Of a stretch of DNA of 33,046 bases, positions 24,130 through 32,748 are shown piece by piece; positions within the stretch are counted from its first letter, which is position 1, and every line of letters starts with the position of its first letter. Origin of the DNA: an uncultured Pseudomonadota bacterium. GTDB taxonomy: Bacteria; Myxococcota_A; UBA796; SXON01. The stretch covers positions 74,876 through 107,921 of the forward strand of contig CAISIK010000045.1 in NCBI GenBank assembly GCA_903885375.1, read 5' to 3'. Under the pieces are notes generated by a model. That model had not been told where the DNA came from. It saw nothing but the letters and a program-made list of their open reading frames with translations, and did not search any database. Position numbers and translations under genes: made by a program.

Positions 24130-25127
24130 GCCCGCACCCCTTCGACGGCCTGGCGCCCGACACCCGCGCGAAGGAGGTGCTCGGCCGCCTGCCGGCGCGC
24201 CGGTACGTGGGGCAGCATCTCGTGGAGCGGGTCGGCGCGCGCGGCTGGGGGGTTCCGCCCTTCGCGAGCGGGCGCGGCATGTTCGAACGGCTCGGCCTCG
24301 CCAACCCGTGGGATCCCGACGCCAAGCAGACCGACACCGGCCTCGGCGATGTGGGCATCCCCACCCAGCGCCAACCGGCCCCCCACCTCTCGCCGCCGCA
24401 GTCCGCCAAGCCGGCCGCGGCCAGCAAGCCGCCGGCGTGGAACCCGAACATCGGATCGGCCCCCCCGCGTCGGGAGAGCAGCGATGCCGGGATCAACCCC
24501 GCCCTCCGCATCGGCGAGGTGCGCAAGGCCCACCCCTCCGAGTTCAAGCCGAAGGCGGAGGAGCGCCCCACCCGCCCCCAGGCCGGGCCGCCCCGCCCCC
24601 CCTCGAGCGGCACCTTCGGTCCCGGCGCCCCGGTCCACGCCGTGGCGCGGCTGCCCGTGCGGCCGGGCGTGCAGGTTCCCGGCGCAGCCCCGGCGCCCGC
24701 CGAGGCGCCGCCGGCGCCCGCCGCGCCCCTCGCTCCGCGCCCGACGCCTGCACCCGCACCCACCGTGGCGCCCGTACGGCACACGTCGCCGCCGCCGGTG
24801 GAAACCCCGATCCCCCCTCCCGCGGCCGAGCCCGCCCCGCCCCGCGCGGCCCCGCCGCCCGCCGCCCCCGTGAACCGCAAGCCCCCCGGCACTGGCGGCG
24901 GCCTCGACGATCTGTTCGGCATGGGCGCCACGGGCGACAACACCCGCATCCGCATGCCGAAGGCCGAGCCGGAAGGCGAAGCCGCGCGCCCCCGTCGCCC
25001 CGTGGTCACGAGCCCCGAGGAGCTCGCCCGCCTCGGGCTCGATCGCCGGCCGCCAGCGGCGCCCGCACCGGCCGCACCCGCGGGCCCCGCCCCCAGCGCC
25101 AAACCCTCCGGCGACAACGACCGTTAG
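24126..25127 (+). CDS. Proline-rich protein of unknown function coupled to the M16 peptidase
   Basis: A 333-residue protein with no recognised domain. Residues 1-75 look folded (HPFDGLAPDTRAKEVLGRLPARRYVGQHLVERVG, then GVPPFASGRGMFERLGLANPWDP). From there on the chain is mostly Pro, Ala and charged residues and probably disordered. Within it a short conserved-looking segment LDDLFGMGATGDNTRIRMPK near residues 258-277, and VTSPEELARLGLDRR near 298, stand out as possible docking motifs. Start ATG 24126 overlaps the peptidase stop by four bases (ATGA), so the two are co-translated and may act together; the function is not known. The stop is followed at once by a hairpin shared with the convergent gene. 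Confidence 0.8.
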   Translation: MSPHPFDGLAPDTRAKEVLGRLPARRYVGQHLVERVGARGWGVPPFASGRGMFERLGLANPWDPDAKQTDTGLGDVGIPTQRQPAPHLSPPQSAKPAAASKPPAWNPNIGSAPPRRESSDAGINPALRIGEVRKAHPSEFKPKAEERPTRPQAGPPRPPSSGTFGPGAPVHAVARLPVRPGVQVPGAAPAPAEAPPAPAAPLAPRPTPAPAPTVAPVRHTSPPPVETPIPPPAAEPAPPRAAPPPAAPVNRKPPGTGGGLDDLFGMGATGDNTRIRMPKAEPEGEAARPRRPVVTSPEELARLGLDRRPPAAPAPAAPAGPAPSAKPSGDNDR

Positions 25128-25148
25128 CCGCCCTCCTCGGGGTGGCGG
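25128..25148. terminator. Hairpin between convergent genes
   Basis: CCGCC (25128-25132) pairs with GGCGG (25144-25148), with partial pairing inward, directly after the stop at 25127 and before the opposing stop at 25153. It probably serves both strands; no T-run is present. Confidence 0.45.
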
Positions 25149-25152
25149 GGCC

Positions 25153-25656
25153 TCACTCGGTATAGGGCGCGTCGTGGTGGACGGGCGGCGGCGGACGCCG
25201 ACCGCCTTCCCCGCCGAACTCCGCGCGCGCCATGAGCACCACGCCGCTGGCATCGAACTGGCCAAGGTGGAAGGCGCGGAGCTCTCCGCCCACGCGGCGG
25301 GCCCACGTCGGCCCAGGGAAGCTGAAGCGGCCGTAGAAGCCCCCCTCCCCCCCCGAGAGCCCGGCACCCATGTAGATGCCCGCGCTCGCCGTGGGCGAGC
25401 CGAGCCCCACGCCCACCTCCCCCTGCAGGAGCGCGGCGGGAACGGGGTCCTCGTGGCGATCGAGCGCGACGAAGCCCGAGCCGCTCAGGCCCACCCAGGC
25501 CTCCACCCAGGCAAAGCGCCAATCGATGGTGCCCGCCACCATCGGCGACCACGAGGCGTAGCCTAGACCTCGCGCCTCGCCGGCGATCATCCCTCCGCCC
25601 ACCATCGCGCCGTAGGTGGGCTCCGCGAGGGCGGTCGTGGCCAGCAGCAGGAGCAT
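25153..25656 (-). CDS. Small exported protein, probable outer-membrane or surface beta protein
   Basis: A 167-residue protein, not recognised. Residues 1-11 (MLLLLATTALA-EP) form a short signal peptide without basic residues, like other exported proteins in this window. The mature chain is rich in Gly with alternating hydrophobic residues (MVGGGMIAGEARGLGYASW, IDWRFAWVEAWVGLSGSGF, GVGLGSPTASAGIYMGAGL), typical of a small eight-strand barrel, and ends in a Pro/His tail rather than a terminal aromatic residue, which weakens the barrel call. ATG 25656 has no ribosome site and lies at the transcript start predicted from TACGCT, so it should be leaderless. It follows the TPR/protease-like gene on the same strand by 15 nt and is convergent with the proline-rich gene. 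Confidence 0.65.
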   Translation of the reverse strand: MLLLLATTALAEPTYGAMVGGGMIAGEARGLGYASWSPMVAGTIDWRFAWVEAWVGLSGSGFVALDRHEDPVPAALLQGEVGVGLGSPTASAGIYMGAGLSGGEGGFYGRFSFPGPTWARRVGGELRAFHLGQFDASGVVLMARAEFGGEGGRRPPPPVHHDAPYTE

Positions 25657-25663
25657 CGCCCCC

Positions 25664-25669
25664 AGCGTA
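25664..25669 (-). promoter_or_regulatory. Putative -10 element for a leaderless exported protein gene
   Basis: GCTACGCT, hexamer TACGCT at 25669-25664 on the minus strand, places the transcript start at 25657-25656, on the ATG. It overlaps the last codons' edge of the upstream gene. Confidence 0.35.
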
Positions 25670-25671
25670 GC

Positions 25672-27729
25672 CTAGGTTCCTTTCACCAGCGAGGCGTACA
25701 GCGGGTCGGCCACGCCGGCCGCCGAGGCACGACGGCGGGCATCGGCGGCCCGCTCGGCGTTGCCGCCCTGCTCCGCCACGAGGCTGCGCACGTACCAGCC
25801 CGACGCCTCCGAGGGCGCGAGCGTGGTGGCGCGCTCGGCGGCGGCTTCCGCCTCCGCGAGCTTGCCCGAGAGGCGCAGGTGCTCGGCCCGGAGGGCCTGC
25901 ACCACGCCCGAGCGGGGGGTGAGCGCCGCGCGGGCGGTGATCACCGCATCGGCGGCCGCGAGCGCTTCGACCGACGCCGTGCCGGCGGCGGCCTCCTCGC
26001 GGGCCAGCACCAGCCAGGCGGCCGCGGAGCCGGGGTTGTGGGTGAGGTGCTCGCGCATTCCCGCCACCACCGCGGCGCTGCCGCCCTGCGCGCGCAGGAG
26101 CTCGGCCCACACGTGCAGGAAGCGCAGCTCATCGCGCCTGGCCGGCGCGACCGCATCAACCTGGGCGAGCGCGAGCTTCGTACTGCGCTCGCGGGTGGCG
26201 AGCATCATGCCGCCGCGGGCATCACTCTCGGCCAGGAGGCTCAGCTGTACGGCCTGGCGGAACGCGGCTTCGGCCGCGGCCTTGTCGCCGAGCTGAAGCA
26301 GCGCGGAGCCGGCGGCGAGGGGCAGCCCCGCGTCGAGGTCGAGGTAGCGCGGGTAGAGGGCCGAAACCGCGCCCGGGTTGCCGGCCACGAGCTGCGCACG
26401 GGCCAGATCGCCCCACGCGGTGTGGCAGGAGTGGTTCTGGGCATACACGCCGTCGAAGTCGGCCGACTTGCTGTGGACTGCCTCGTTGCCCGCGCGCTCG
26501 GTGCGCTCGGCGAGGGGGAGCTTCGCCCAGGCCTGGTAGAGCTCGCCCGCGCGGGTGAGCGACACCACGGCGCCGGCAGCATCGCCCGTGGCGAGCTGCG
26601 CGTTGCCGTAGGCGTGCCAACCGGTGCAGAGCTCCGGACGCGCCTCGGCCACCTGCCGGGCCGGCGCCACCGCCGCGCCCGCCTGGTCGGTGGCCATCAG
26701 GAAGTCGACCCACGGCGAGAGCTTGCCCACGAGCGCGGCCTTCGCGGCATCGGCATCCTGGCCAGCCGGCGCGGGCTCCTCGGCGGCGGCCTTCAGCCGC
26801 GCCCCGAGCCGCTCCGCGTAGGACACCGCGGCGCTGTCGCCCGCCGGCGCGAGCGCCACCACGTGTTGCCCGGCATCCACGCCGAGACTGCCCCGCCCGA
26901 GCACATCCTGCCCAACCCGCGCGGGCGGCACGAAGGGCGCCGAAAAACCCATGCCGAAGCGGGCGACCGACGTCCAGGCGGTGATGCCTCCGACGGCCAA
27001 CTCGCGCCACTCCGTTTCCCCCTCCCCGCGCACCGCACCCTCCACCGCGGGGAACGCCACCGGCGCGATCGGGAAGCCGCGCACCGAGAACCAGGGCGCC
27101 TCCTCGACCTCGCGGATCACGGAAGTCGAATTCTGGCCCGACTGGAGCTGCGCGGGCACGGCCACGCCGGACACGCGGACCTCCACCACCAGCGGGGTGG
27201 CCGAGAGCGAGACCTTCTGCTTGCCCACGCGCTGGGTGCGCTCCGGCGCCTGCGTGAACGGCACGAGCGTGCCGACCGAGGCGGCCACGCTGCCGGCCCC
27301 GCTCGGACCCAGCTTGACGGTGCCGCGGGCGGGCTCGACGGCCCATGCGAGATCGGCGAAGGCGGCGAGCCCGATGGCGCCATCCACCCCCAGCTCGCTG
27401 CCCCGGCCGATGCGCGCCGTGATGCCGGAGAAGCGCGCCTCGCCGATCTGAAGCCCCTCCACCCGGGCCGTGCGCTTGCCTTCGGGGCCGCCGACCTTCA
27501 GGCCTGCGCGAGTCGCCGCGGACTCCCAGAGCAGGAGCCCTTCCTGCTCGGTGGCGAGCCGGAGGAGCAGCGGCTTTTCTCCGAGCGTGGCTTCCACGTA
27601 CCAGCCGGCATCCTCCGCATTGACGGCGGAATAGAGCGGAACCTCCGACACGGCCGAGATCGCCACCTTTCCGGCGGACTTGAATTCGGCGGCCTGAGCC
27701 CCCGCAAGCAGCAGCAGTACCGAAAGCAT
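25672..27729 (-). CDS. Exported protein with degenerate aspartyl-protease-like domain and TPR-like repeats
   Basis: A 685-residue exported protein. A signal peptide (MLSVLLLLAGAQA-AE) precedes two regions. Residues about 15-330 resemble a retropepsin-type fold in two lobes: the second-motif signature VDGAIGLAAFADLAWAVEPARGTVKL near 115-140 is well preserved, but the expected Asp-Thr-Gly in LLLRLATEQEGLLLWES (about 50-66) reads Ala-Thr-Glu, and the second lobe has SGQNSTSVI where Asp-Thr-Gly would stand. It is thus probably catalytically dead, perhaps a binding domain. From about 365 Ala-rich helical pairs (for example GWHAYGNAQLATGDAAGAVVSL) look like TPR repeats for protein contacts. ATG 27729 follows GGAG by five bases and gives the signal peptide. 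The partner is unknown; the next gene on the same strand is a small exported protein. Confidence 0.75.
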   Translation of the reverse strand: MLSVLLLLAGAQAAEFKSAGKVAISAVSEVPLYSAVNAEDAGWYVEATLGEKPLLLRLATEQEGLLLWESAATRAGLKVGGPEGKRTARVEGLQIGEARFSGITARIGRGSELGVDGAIGLAAFADLAWAVEPARGTVKLGPSGAGSVAASVGTLVPFTQAPERTQRVGKQKVSLSATPLVVEVRVSGVAVPAQLQSGQNSTSVIREVEEAPWFSVRGFPIAPVAFPAVEGAVRGEGETEWRELAVGGITAWTSVARFGMGFSAPFVPPARVGQDVLGRGSLGVDAGQHVVALAPAGDSAAVSYAERLGARLKAAAEEPAPAGQDADAAKAALVGKLSPWVDFLMATDQAGAAVAPARQVAEARPELCTGWHAYGNAQLATGDAAGAVVSLTRAGELYQAWAKLPLAERTERAGNEAVHSKSADFDGVYAQNHSCHTAWGDLARAQLVAGNPGAVSALYPRYLDLDAGLPLAAGSALLQLGDKAAAEAAFRQAVQLSLLAESDARGGMMLATRERSTKLALAQVDAVAPARRDELRFLHVWAELLRAQGGSAAVVAGMREHLTHNPGSAAAWLVLAREEAAAGTASVEALAAADAVITARAALTPRSGVVQALRAEHLRLSGKLAEAEAAAERATTLAPSEASGWYVRSLVAEQGGNAERAADARRRASAAGVADPLYASLVKGT

Positions 27730-27755
27730 GCGGACTCCAGGCGCGAAACCGCCCC

Positions 27756-27761
27756 ACTCTA
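27756..27761 (-). promoter_or_regulatory. Putative -10 element of the pseudo-protease/TPR gene
   Basis: GATAGAGT on the minus strand (hexamer TAGAGT, 27761-27756) gives a leader of about 20 nt with the GGAG ribosome site. Confidence 0.4.
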
Positions 27762-27840
27762 TCGCCGGAACGAGCGGTGATCCAGCGGTTCCACATCGGC
27801 CGCGGCGCGGACCGCACGGTGGCTGGCTGGACAGGCAGGA

Positions 27841-29141
<1,301 letters not shown>

Positions 29142-29187
29142 GGCGACGCCAGTCGCGCGCACCCCATTCCAACCGCACGCCCGAGCG

Positions 29188-29196
29188 TGCTATCGT
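29188..29196 (+). promoter_or_regulatory. Extended -10 promoter of the short lipoprotein gene
   Basis: TGCTATCGT fits TG-N-TAnnnT. Transcription would begin near 29203, three bases before the GGAGG ribosome site at 29206-29210. Confidence 0.45.
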
Positions 29197-29214
29197 TCGC
29201 TCGCCGGAGGCCCG

Positions 29215-29700
29215 ATGCTCTTCCTTCTCCTGTCTGCCTGCACCACCGCCGACGATGGCGATCGTTTCCACGGTGCGAGCGGCCGGTACGACCAGCCCGG
29301 CTGGGGCGACACCGCCGAGGACACCGCCGAGTCGGGCGACACCTCCGGGAGCAACCCCGATGGCGACCCGGGCGCTCCCGTGTTCAGCGAGGTGGCGGGC
29401 GAGTGGTCGGAATACCCCAACATCGGCGTGGTGCTGCAGGTCACGGCCACCTACACCGACGACGGCGACGATCTCGACGGCGGCACCTGCTACATCGACG
29501 CGAGCTTCGGCAGCGAGAACGCCAACTTCGACACCACGGTCGGCAGCGGCGACAGCGATGGCTGCAAGGCCGTGGGCGGCAGCTTCATCTTCGCGCTGAA
29601 GGAGCTCGACTCCTCCAAGACCACCACCGTGACGTTCCAGGTCAAGGACAGCTCCGGCAACGTCTCGAAGCTCGAATCCGTCGAAGTCGCCGGGCAGTAG
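29215..29700 (+). CDS. Short lipoprotein with Asp/Thr linker and Ig-like domain
   Basis: A 161-residue putative lipoprotein that I cannot name. The signal peptide is very short (MLFLLLSAC, lipobox Cys at residue 9). A linker rich in Asp, Thr and Gly (GDTAEDTAESGDTSGSNPDGDP) leads to a domain of about 105 residues with alternating strands (VVLQVTATYTDDGDDLDGG, SFIFALKELDSSKTTTVTFQVKDSSGNVSKLESVEV). This layout, ending in 'x-V-x-D-x-x-G-N-x-S', is typical of an Ig-like or PKD-like beta sandwich. Two Cys (near 94 and 117) could form a disulfide. ATG 29215 follows GGAGG by four bases. It is probably anchored in the outer membrane facing outwards or into the periplasm; its role is unknown. Confidence 0.75.
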   Translation: MLFLLLSACTTADDGDRFHGASGRYDQPGWGDTAEDTAESGDTSGSNPDGDPGAPVFSEVAGEWSEYPNIGVVLQVTATYTDDGDDLDGGTCYIDASFGSENANFDTTVGSGDSDGCKAVGGSFIFALKELDSSKTTTVTFQVKDSSGNVSKLESVEVAGQ

Positions 29701-29727
29701 CGCCCCGCACAATTCCCGGTCAGGCGG

Positions 29728-29757
29728 TTGAGGGCAAGGCCATTGTGCGGCTAAGCT
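29728..29757 (+). promoter_or_regulatory. Promoter of the radical SAM gene
   Basis: TTGAGG (29728-29733) and TAAGCT (29752-29757) are 18 nt apart, with G-C before the -10 hexamer. A GAGG ribosome site at 29771-29774 precedes TTG 29780. Confidence 0.5.
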
Positions 29758-29779
29758 GCGCCACCCCGCCGAGGCCCCC

Positions 29780-31186
29780 TTGCGCATCCTGCTGATCAAC
29801 CCGTCGATGAACATGCAGAAGCTGGGGCGCTTCGCCGAGCTTCTGGAGCCGATGCCGCCCACGGGCATCGCGTACATCGCCGGCGCGCTGGTGGCCAAGG
29901 GCTGGCACACCCGCTTCGTGGACATGTTCGCGGAGAAGCTCACCGCCAACGGGGTGCTCGAGCGCGTCGTCCGCTTCAAGCCCGACCTCGTGGGCATGAC
30001 GGTGCTCACCCCGAGCGCGCCCACCTGCGAAACCCTCTCGAAGATGATCAAGGCGGTGTCGCCTGGCACGAAGATCGTGTGGGGCGGCGTGCATGCCGAC
30101 GTGTTCGCGAAGGACATCCTCCGGGGCGGCGCGGTGGACTTCGTGATCCACCACGACGGCGAAGAGACCGTGTGCGAGCTGGTCGAGGCGATGGACGGCG
30201 GCACCACCGACCTCTCCCGCATCGATGGCCTGACCTGGATGGATGGCGGCGAGCCCCGCACCAACAAGACCCGCGCGCTGCTCCGCGACCTCGACTCGCT
30301 GGCCTACCCGGCGTGGGACCTCTTCCCCTACCACCGTTACGGCCTCCTGCCGTTCGCCGACGTCGACAAGCCCGTGCTCACCATGACCGGCTCGCGCGGC
30401 TGCCCCTACCGGTGCGACTACTGCTCGCTCCTGCACAGCGGCAAGGTGTACCGCCGCCGCGACCCCATCAAGCTGGTGGACGAGTACGAGCACCTCGTCA
30501 CCCGCTACGGCGTGAAGCAGGTCGGCCTCGTGGACCCCATCTTCCCCCTCGTGCTGAAGGACCTCACCCCCTTCTGCAACGAACTGGTGCGCCGCAAGCT
30601 CGACCAGAAGGCCGTCTGGCTCTCCGAGACCCGCGCCGACCGGCTCGACGAAGAGACCTGCCGCACCATGTACGCCGGCGGTTGCCGTCGCGTCCTCATG
30701 GGCATCGAGAGCGGCGTGGACATGCTGCTCGGCAACGTCAACAAGAACCTCACCACCGAGAAGGTGCGCTGGGGTGTGAACAACGCCAAGAAGGCGGGCA
30801 TCCAGACCGTGGGCCTGTTCATGATCGGCATGCCCGGCGAAACCCCCGAGATGACCCGCGAGACCATCGAGTTCGCCGTCGACCTCGACCTCGACTTCGC
30901 CAAGTTCGCCATCACCGTGCCCTTCCCGGGCAGCAAGCTCTTCGAGGACCAGTGGCAGAAGACCCTGTTCCGCGATGACTGGGAGAACTACACCACGTTC
31001 AACCCCGACGCCGACCGGCTCGTGGCCCACCCCGAAGGGTACGACCCCGAGCTGCTCATCAAGATGCAGGCCTACGGGCTCCGCCGCTTCTACATGCGCT
31101 TCGATCAGGTGAAGCGCCAGCTGGTGGAGCTCAAGACCATCAACCCGAAGATGATGCTCTACGGGATTTACGGGATGGCGATCTAG
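29780..31186 (+). CDS. B12-binding-type radical SAM protein
   Basis: A 468-residue enzyme. The first 150 residues match a cobalamin-binding Rossmann domain (MRILLINPS, TGIAYIAGALVAKGWHTRFVDMFA, LVGMTVLTPSAPTCETLSKMIKAVSP, IVWGGVHADVFAKDIL) without the DxHxxG motif, as is common in this class. The radical SAM core follows with Cys208, Cys212 and Cys215 in RGCPYRCDYCS, LVDPIF and MGIESG. About 65 residues after the core are specific. Members of this class methylate or rearrange unreactive carbon atoms, including lipids, pigments and peptides; the substrate cannot be told. TTG 29780 is chosen because it starts the Rossmann fold and has a GAGG site; there is no upstream ATG in frame. It stands alone, without cofactor or substrate genes next to it. 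Confidence 0.88.
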   Translation: MRILLINPSMNMQKLGRFAELLEPMPPTGIAYIAGALVAKGWHTRFVDMFAEKLTANGVLERVVRFKPDLVGMTVLTPSAPTCETLSKMIKAVSPGTKIVWGGVHADVFAKDILRGGAVDFVIHHDGEETVCELVEAMDGGTTDLSRIDGLTWMDGGEPRTNKTRALLRDLDSLAYPAWDLFPYHRYGLLPFADVDKPVLTMTGSRGCPYRCDYCSLLHSGKVYRRRDPIKLVDEYEHLVTRYGVKQVGLVDPIFPLVLKDLTPFCNELVRRKLDQKAVWLSETRADRLDEETCRTMYAGGCRRVLMGIESGVDMLLGNVNKNLTTEKVRWGVNNAKKAGIQTVGLFMIGMPGETPEMTRETIEFAVDLDLDFAKFAITVPFPGSKLFEDQWQKTLFRDDWENYTTFNPDADRLVAHPEGYDPELLIKMQAYGLRRFYMRFDQVKRQLVELKTINPKMMLYGIYGMAI

Positions 31187-31588
31187 GAAGAATTTGGGGG
31201 TAGCGGGCACCTCGGGGGTTCCCGGCTCGCCGCTCCCTCCCGGTCGCCCGATGCCTCCCCCCGCGTGGCTTGAGGCCCTTGCACGCGCCAGGCAAGGGCG
31301 CCGCGTGAGCACGTCCGCCCCTGAAGGCTACCCGACGCTGGGGTGCTTCTGCGCGCGATTGGTGCGCGCATCAAGGCGCTACTTCGGGAGTCCGATCTGA
31401 ACGCCCGGTGGAACGTCGCCCTCCTGAAGCTCGAAGCCGCAGGGCGCCGCCTCTTACTGGACGACGGGCGCGGCGCGTCGGTCGAGCTGGGGTTTGGGCC
31501 CGTGAACCAGTCCTCGGCGATGGAGGATGGATGGGATGCGGCGGCCTCCCAGGCGGGAGCCTGGAGCCGTGAGCGCCGGCGCCAGCGG
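31187..31588. other. Gene-free stretch with two perfect hairpins
   Basis: About 400 nt hold no convincing gene. One inverted repeat pairs GCCCTTGC (31275-31282) with GCAAGGGC (31292-31299) around nine bases; another pairs TGCGCGC (31350-31356) with GCGCGCA (31364-31370) around seven. Neither has a T-run. An open reading frame from 31343 has codon use close to the neighbours for about 70 codons but no recognisable product; it may be a relic. Confidence 0.4.
31543..31568 (-). terminator. Hairpin after vapC
   Basis: CCAGGC (31549-31554) pairs with GCCTGG (31559-31564) around four bases, with further pairing outwards, about 20 nt past the vapC stop on the minus strand. It is a likely terminator of vapBC without a T-run. 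Confidence 0.4.
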
Positions 31589-31990
31589 TCACTCCGCCGA
31601 CCAGTCCTCCGCCTTCAACCCCGCCACCCGGCTGAACTCCCGGGTGTTGTTCGTGACGACGGTGCGGCCGAGTGCGAGAGCGTGGGCTGCGATCAGCAGG
31701 TCCATGCTCCCGATTGGCGTTCCCGCCCGCTCCAACTCCGCTCGCACCGCGCCGTAGGCCGCTGCGGCGCCGTCGTCGAACGCGAGCACGTCCAACGGAG
31801 CCAGCAGGGCGGCCAATCCGAGCGCATTCTGTTCGGGGCGGGTGCTCTTTGCGACGCCGTATTGGAGCTCGGCCACCGTGATCGACGAAACGCCGACCGT
31901 CGAGATGTCGAGCGCCCGCAGGCGCTGCAGCACGCGATCGGGCTTCCGCTTGATCAGGTAGATGCAGATGTTCGTGTCGATCAGCCACAT
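31589..31990 (-). CDS. vapC: VapC-type PIN-domain ribonuclease toxin
   Basis: A 133-residue PIN-domain toxin, the usual VapC length. The acidic active-site residues are visible: Asp5 in LIDTN, Glu41 in ITVAELQYGV, and Asp97 in GSMDLLIAAHA, followed by VVTNNTREFSRV. Such toxins cut tRNA or rRNA and stop growth when not bound by VapB. ATG 31990 shares a base with the vapB stop (TGATG), so the two are co-translated with the antitoxin first, the usual order. The acidic set is complete, so the toxin is likely active. The RNA target is not predictable. The module lies in an otherwise gene-poor accessory stretch and has a promoter unlike its neighbours. Confidence 0.93.
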   Translation of the reverse strand: MWLIDTNICIYLIKRKPDRVLQRLRALDISTVGVSSITVAELQYGVAKSTRPEQNALGLAALLAPLDVLAFDDGAAAAYGAVRAELERAGTPIGSMDLLIAAHALALGRTVVTNNTREFSRVAGLKAEDWSAE

Positions 31991-32217
31991 CAGAACGACT
32001 CGCGCGCTTCCTGGGGCGGTTGCACGCGCTCGGCCATGAAGTCGTCGCTGAACTGCCCGAGCGCCGCCGCGAACCCCGACCAGGGATCGCCAGTGGGGAC
32101 CAGGAGGACCGCATTGCCGACGTGACGGACGAAGACCTCCTTCCCTGGCAGCGCGAACTCCTTCGGAAGGCGAACGGCCTGACTCTGGCCGTTGCGGAAG
32201 AGCTTGGCGCTGGTCAT
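31990..32217 (-). CDS. vapB: VapB-type antitoxin (AbrB-like fold)
   Basis: A 75-residue antitoxin. The N-terminal half (AKLFRNGQSQAVRLPKEF, then EVFVRHVGNAVLLVP) is the swapped-hairpin AbrB/SpoVT fold that binds DNA and dimerises. The C-terminal tail (WSGFAAALGQFSDDFM and onward) would wrap around VapC and block its active site. VapB or the VapBC complex normally represses its own promoter; a perfect palindrome overlapping the -10 region 15 nt upstream fits that. ATG 32217 follows GAGGAG by four bases. It overlaps vapC by one base. Confidence 0.93.
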   Translation of the reverse strand: MTSAKLFRNGQSQAVRLPKEFALPGKEVFVRHVGNAVLLVPTGDPWSGFAAALGQFSDDFMAERVQPPQEARESF

Positions 32218-32231
32218 GGGACTCCTCGTCA

Positions 32232-32272
32232 GTCTATACTCATGAGTATAGACCGATTACGCCCGCTGTCAA
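32232..32272 (-). promoter_or_regulatory. vapBC promoter with perfect 22-bp palindromic operator
   Basis: The minus strand has consensus TTGACA (32272-32267), a 16-nt spacer and TATACT (32250-32245). The -10 lies inside a perfect palindrome: GTCTATACTCA (32232-32242) mirrored by TGAGTATAGAC (32243-32253). Binding there by VapB/VapBC would block RNA polymerase. It is the best sigma-70 promoter in the window. Confidence 0.75.
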
Positions 32273-32286
32273 GGATCCCCCGAGGC

Positions 32287-32580
32287 TTACGATGGCACCG
32301 CGAACAACGCTGCCACGTCGGCTTCGTCCAGCTCGCGCGCGTACACGCGCACGTCGTCCATCGCGGCGGGGATCGAGGGGAAGTACATCGAACACCGCAC
32401 GTACCAGCGGGCGGCGTCCCTGCTGGGCGGCACCAGCGCGCGAGGCCCAGATGTCCGTCGCCGAGCGTCGCGAGCCAGATTTGGGCCGTGCGGAACCGCC
32501 GGCGGCCCACCTTGGCCCCGTTCGCGCACATCCTGGGTTCGTACAGGACGAGGTCGCCAACCCGACACCTCGCGCGCACG
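32287..32580 (-). pseudogene. Decayed LamG/concanavalin-like domain fragment
   Basis: The last 24 residues on the minus strand before a stop at 32287 read MDDVRVYARELDEADVAALF, the typical closing strand and helix of LamG-type lectin domains. Upstream, a second frame reads IWLATLGDGHLGLA and KVGRRRFRTAQ, which would also fit a LamG strand series, so a frameshift lies near 32430-32450. No start codon or complete domain is found. It is best read as the broken 3' end of a large surface protein gene. Confidence 0.55.
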
Positions 32581-32748
32581 TCCCGGGCAAGTAGGGCGTT
32601 CCCTACACCCGCGAAGGGCGTACGCCCACACCCGAATCAGGGTTTAGCCGACACGAATTATCAGCCGCCGAGGAGTTGAATGGGAGCCGAACCATCGGCA
32701 GATCCCACACCAACACCGGGCGGTCCACGGCCGCCCTTTGGAGACTCC
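32581..32748. other. Non-coding stretch before the repeat lipoprotein
   Basis: No gene is seen. It contains an ATG at 32680, in frame with the next gene and behind GAGGAG, but the 23 codons it would add use many A/T third positions, unlike real genes here. A -10-like ATTATC lies at 32657-32662. Confidence 0.35.

Noticed and set aside
31343..32125. A plus-strand gene across the vapC region
   Set aside because: It runs antisense through vapC; only its first 70 codons look coding-like and no start with a ribosome site or known domain supports it.
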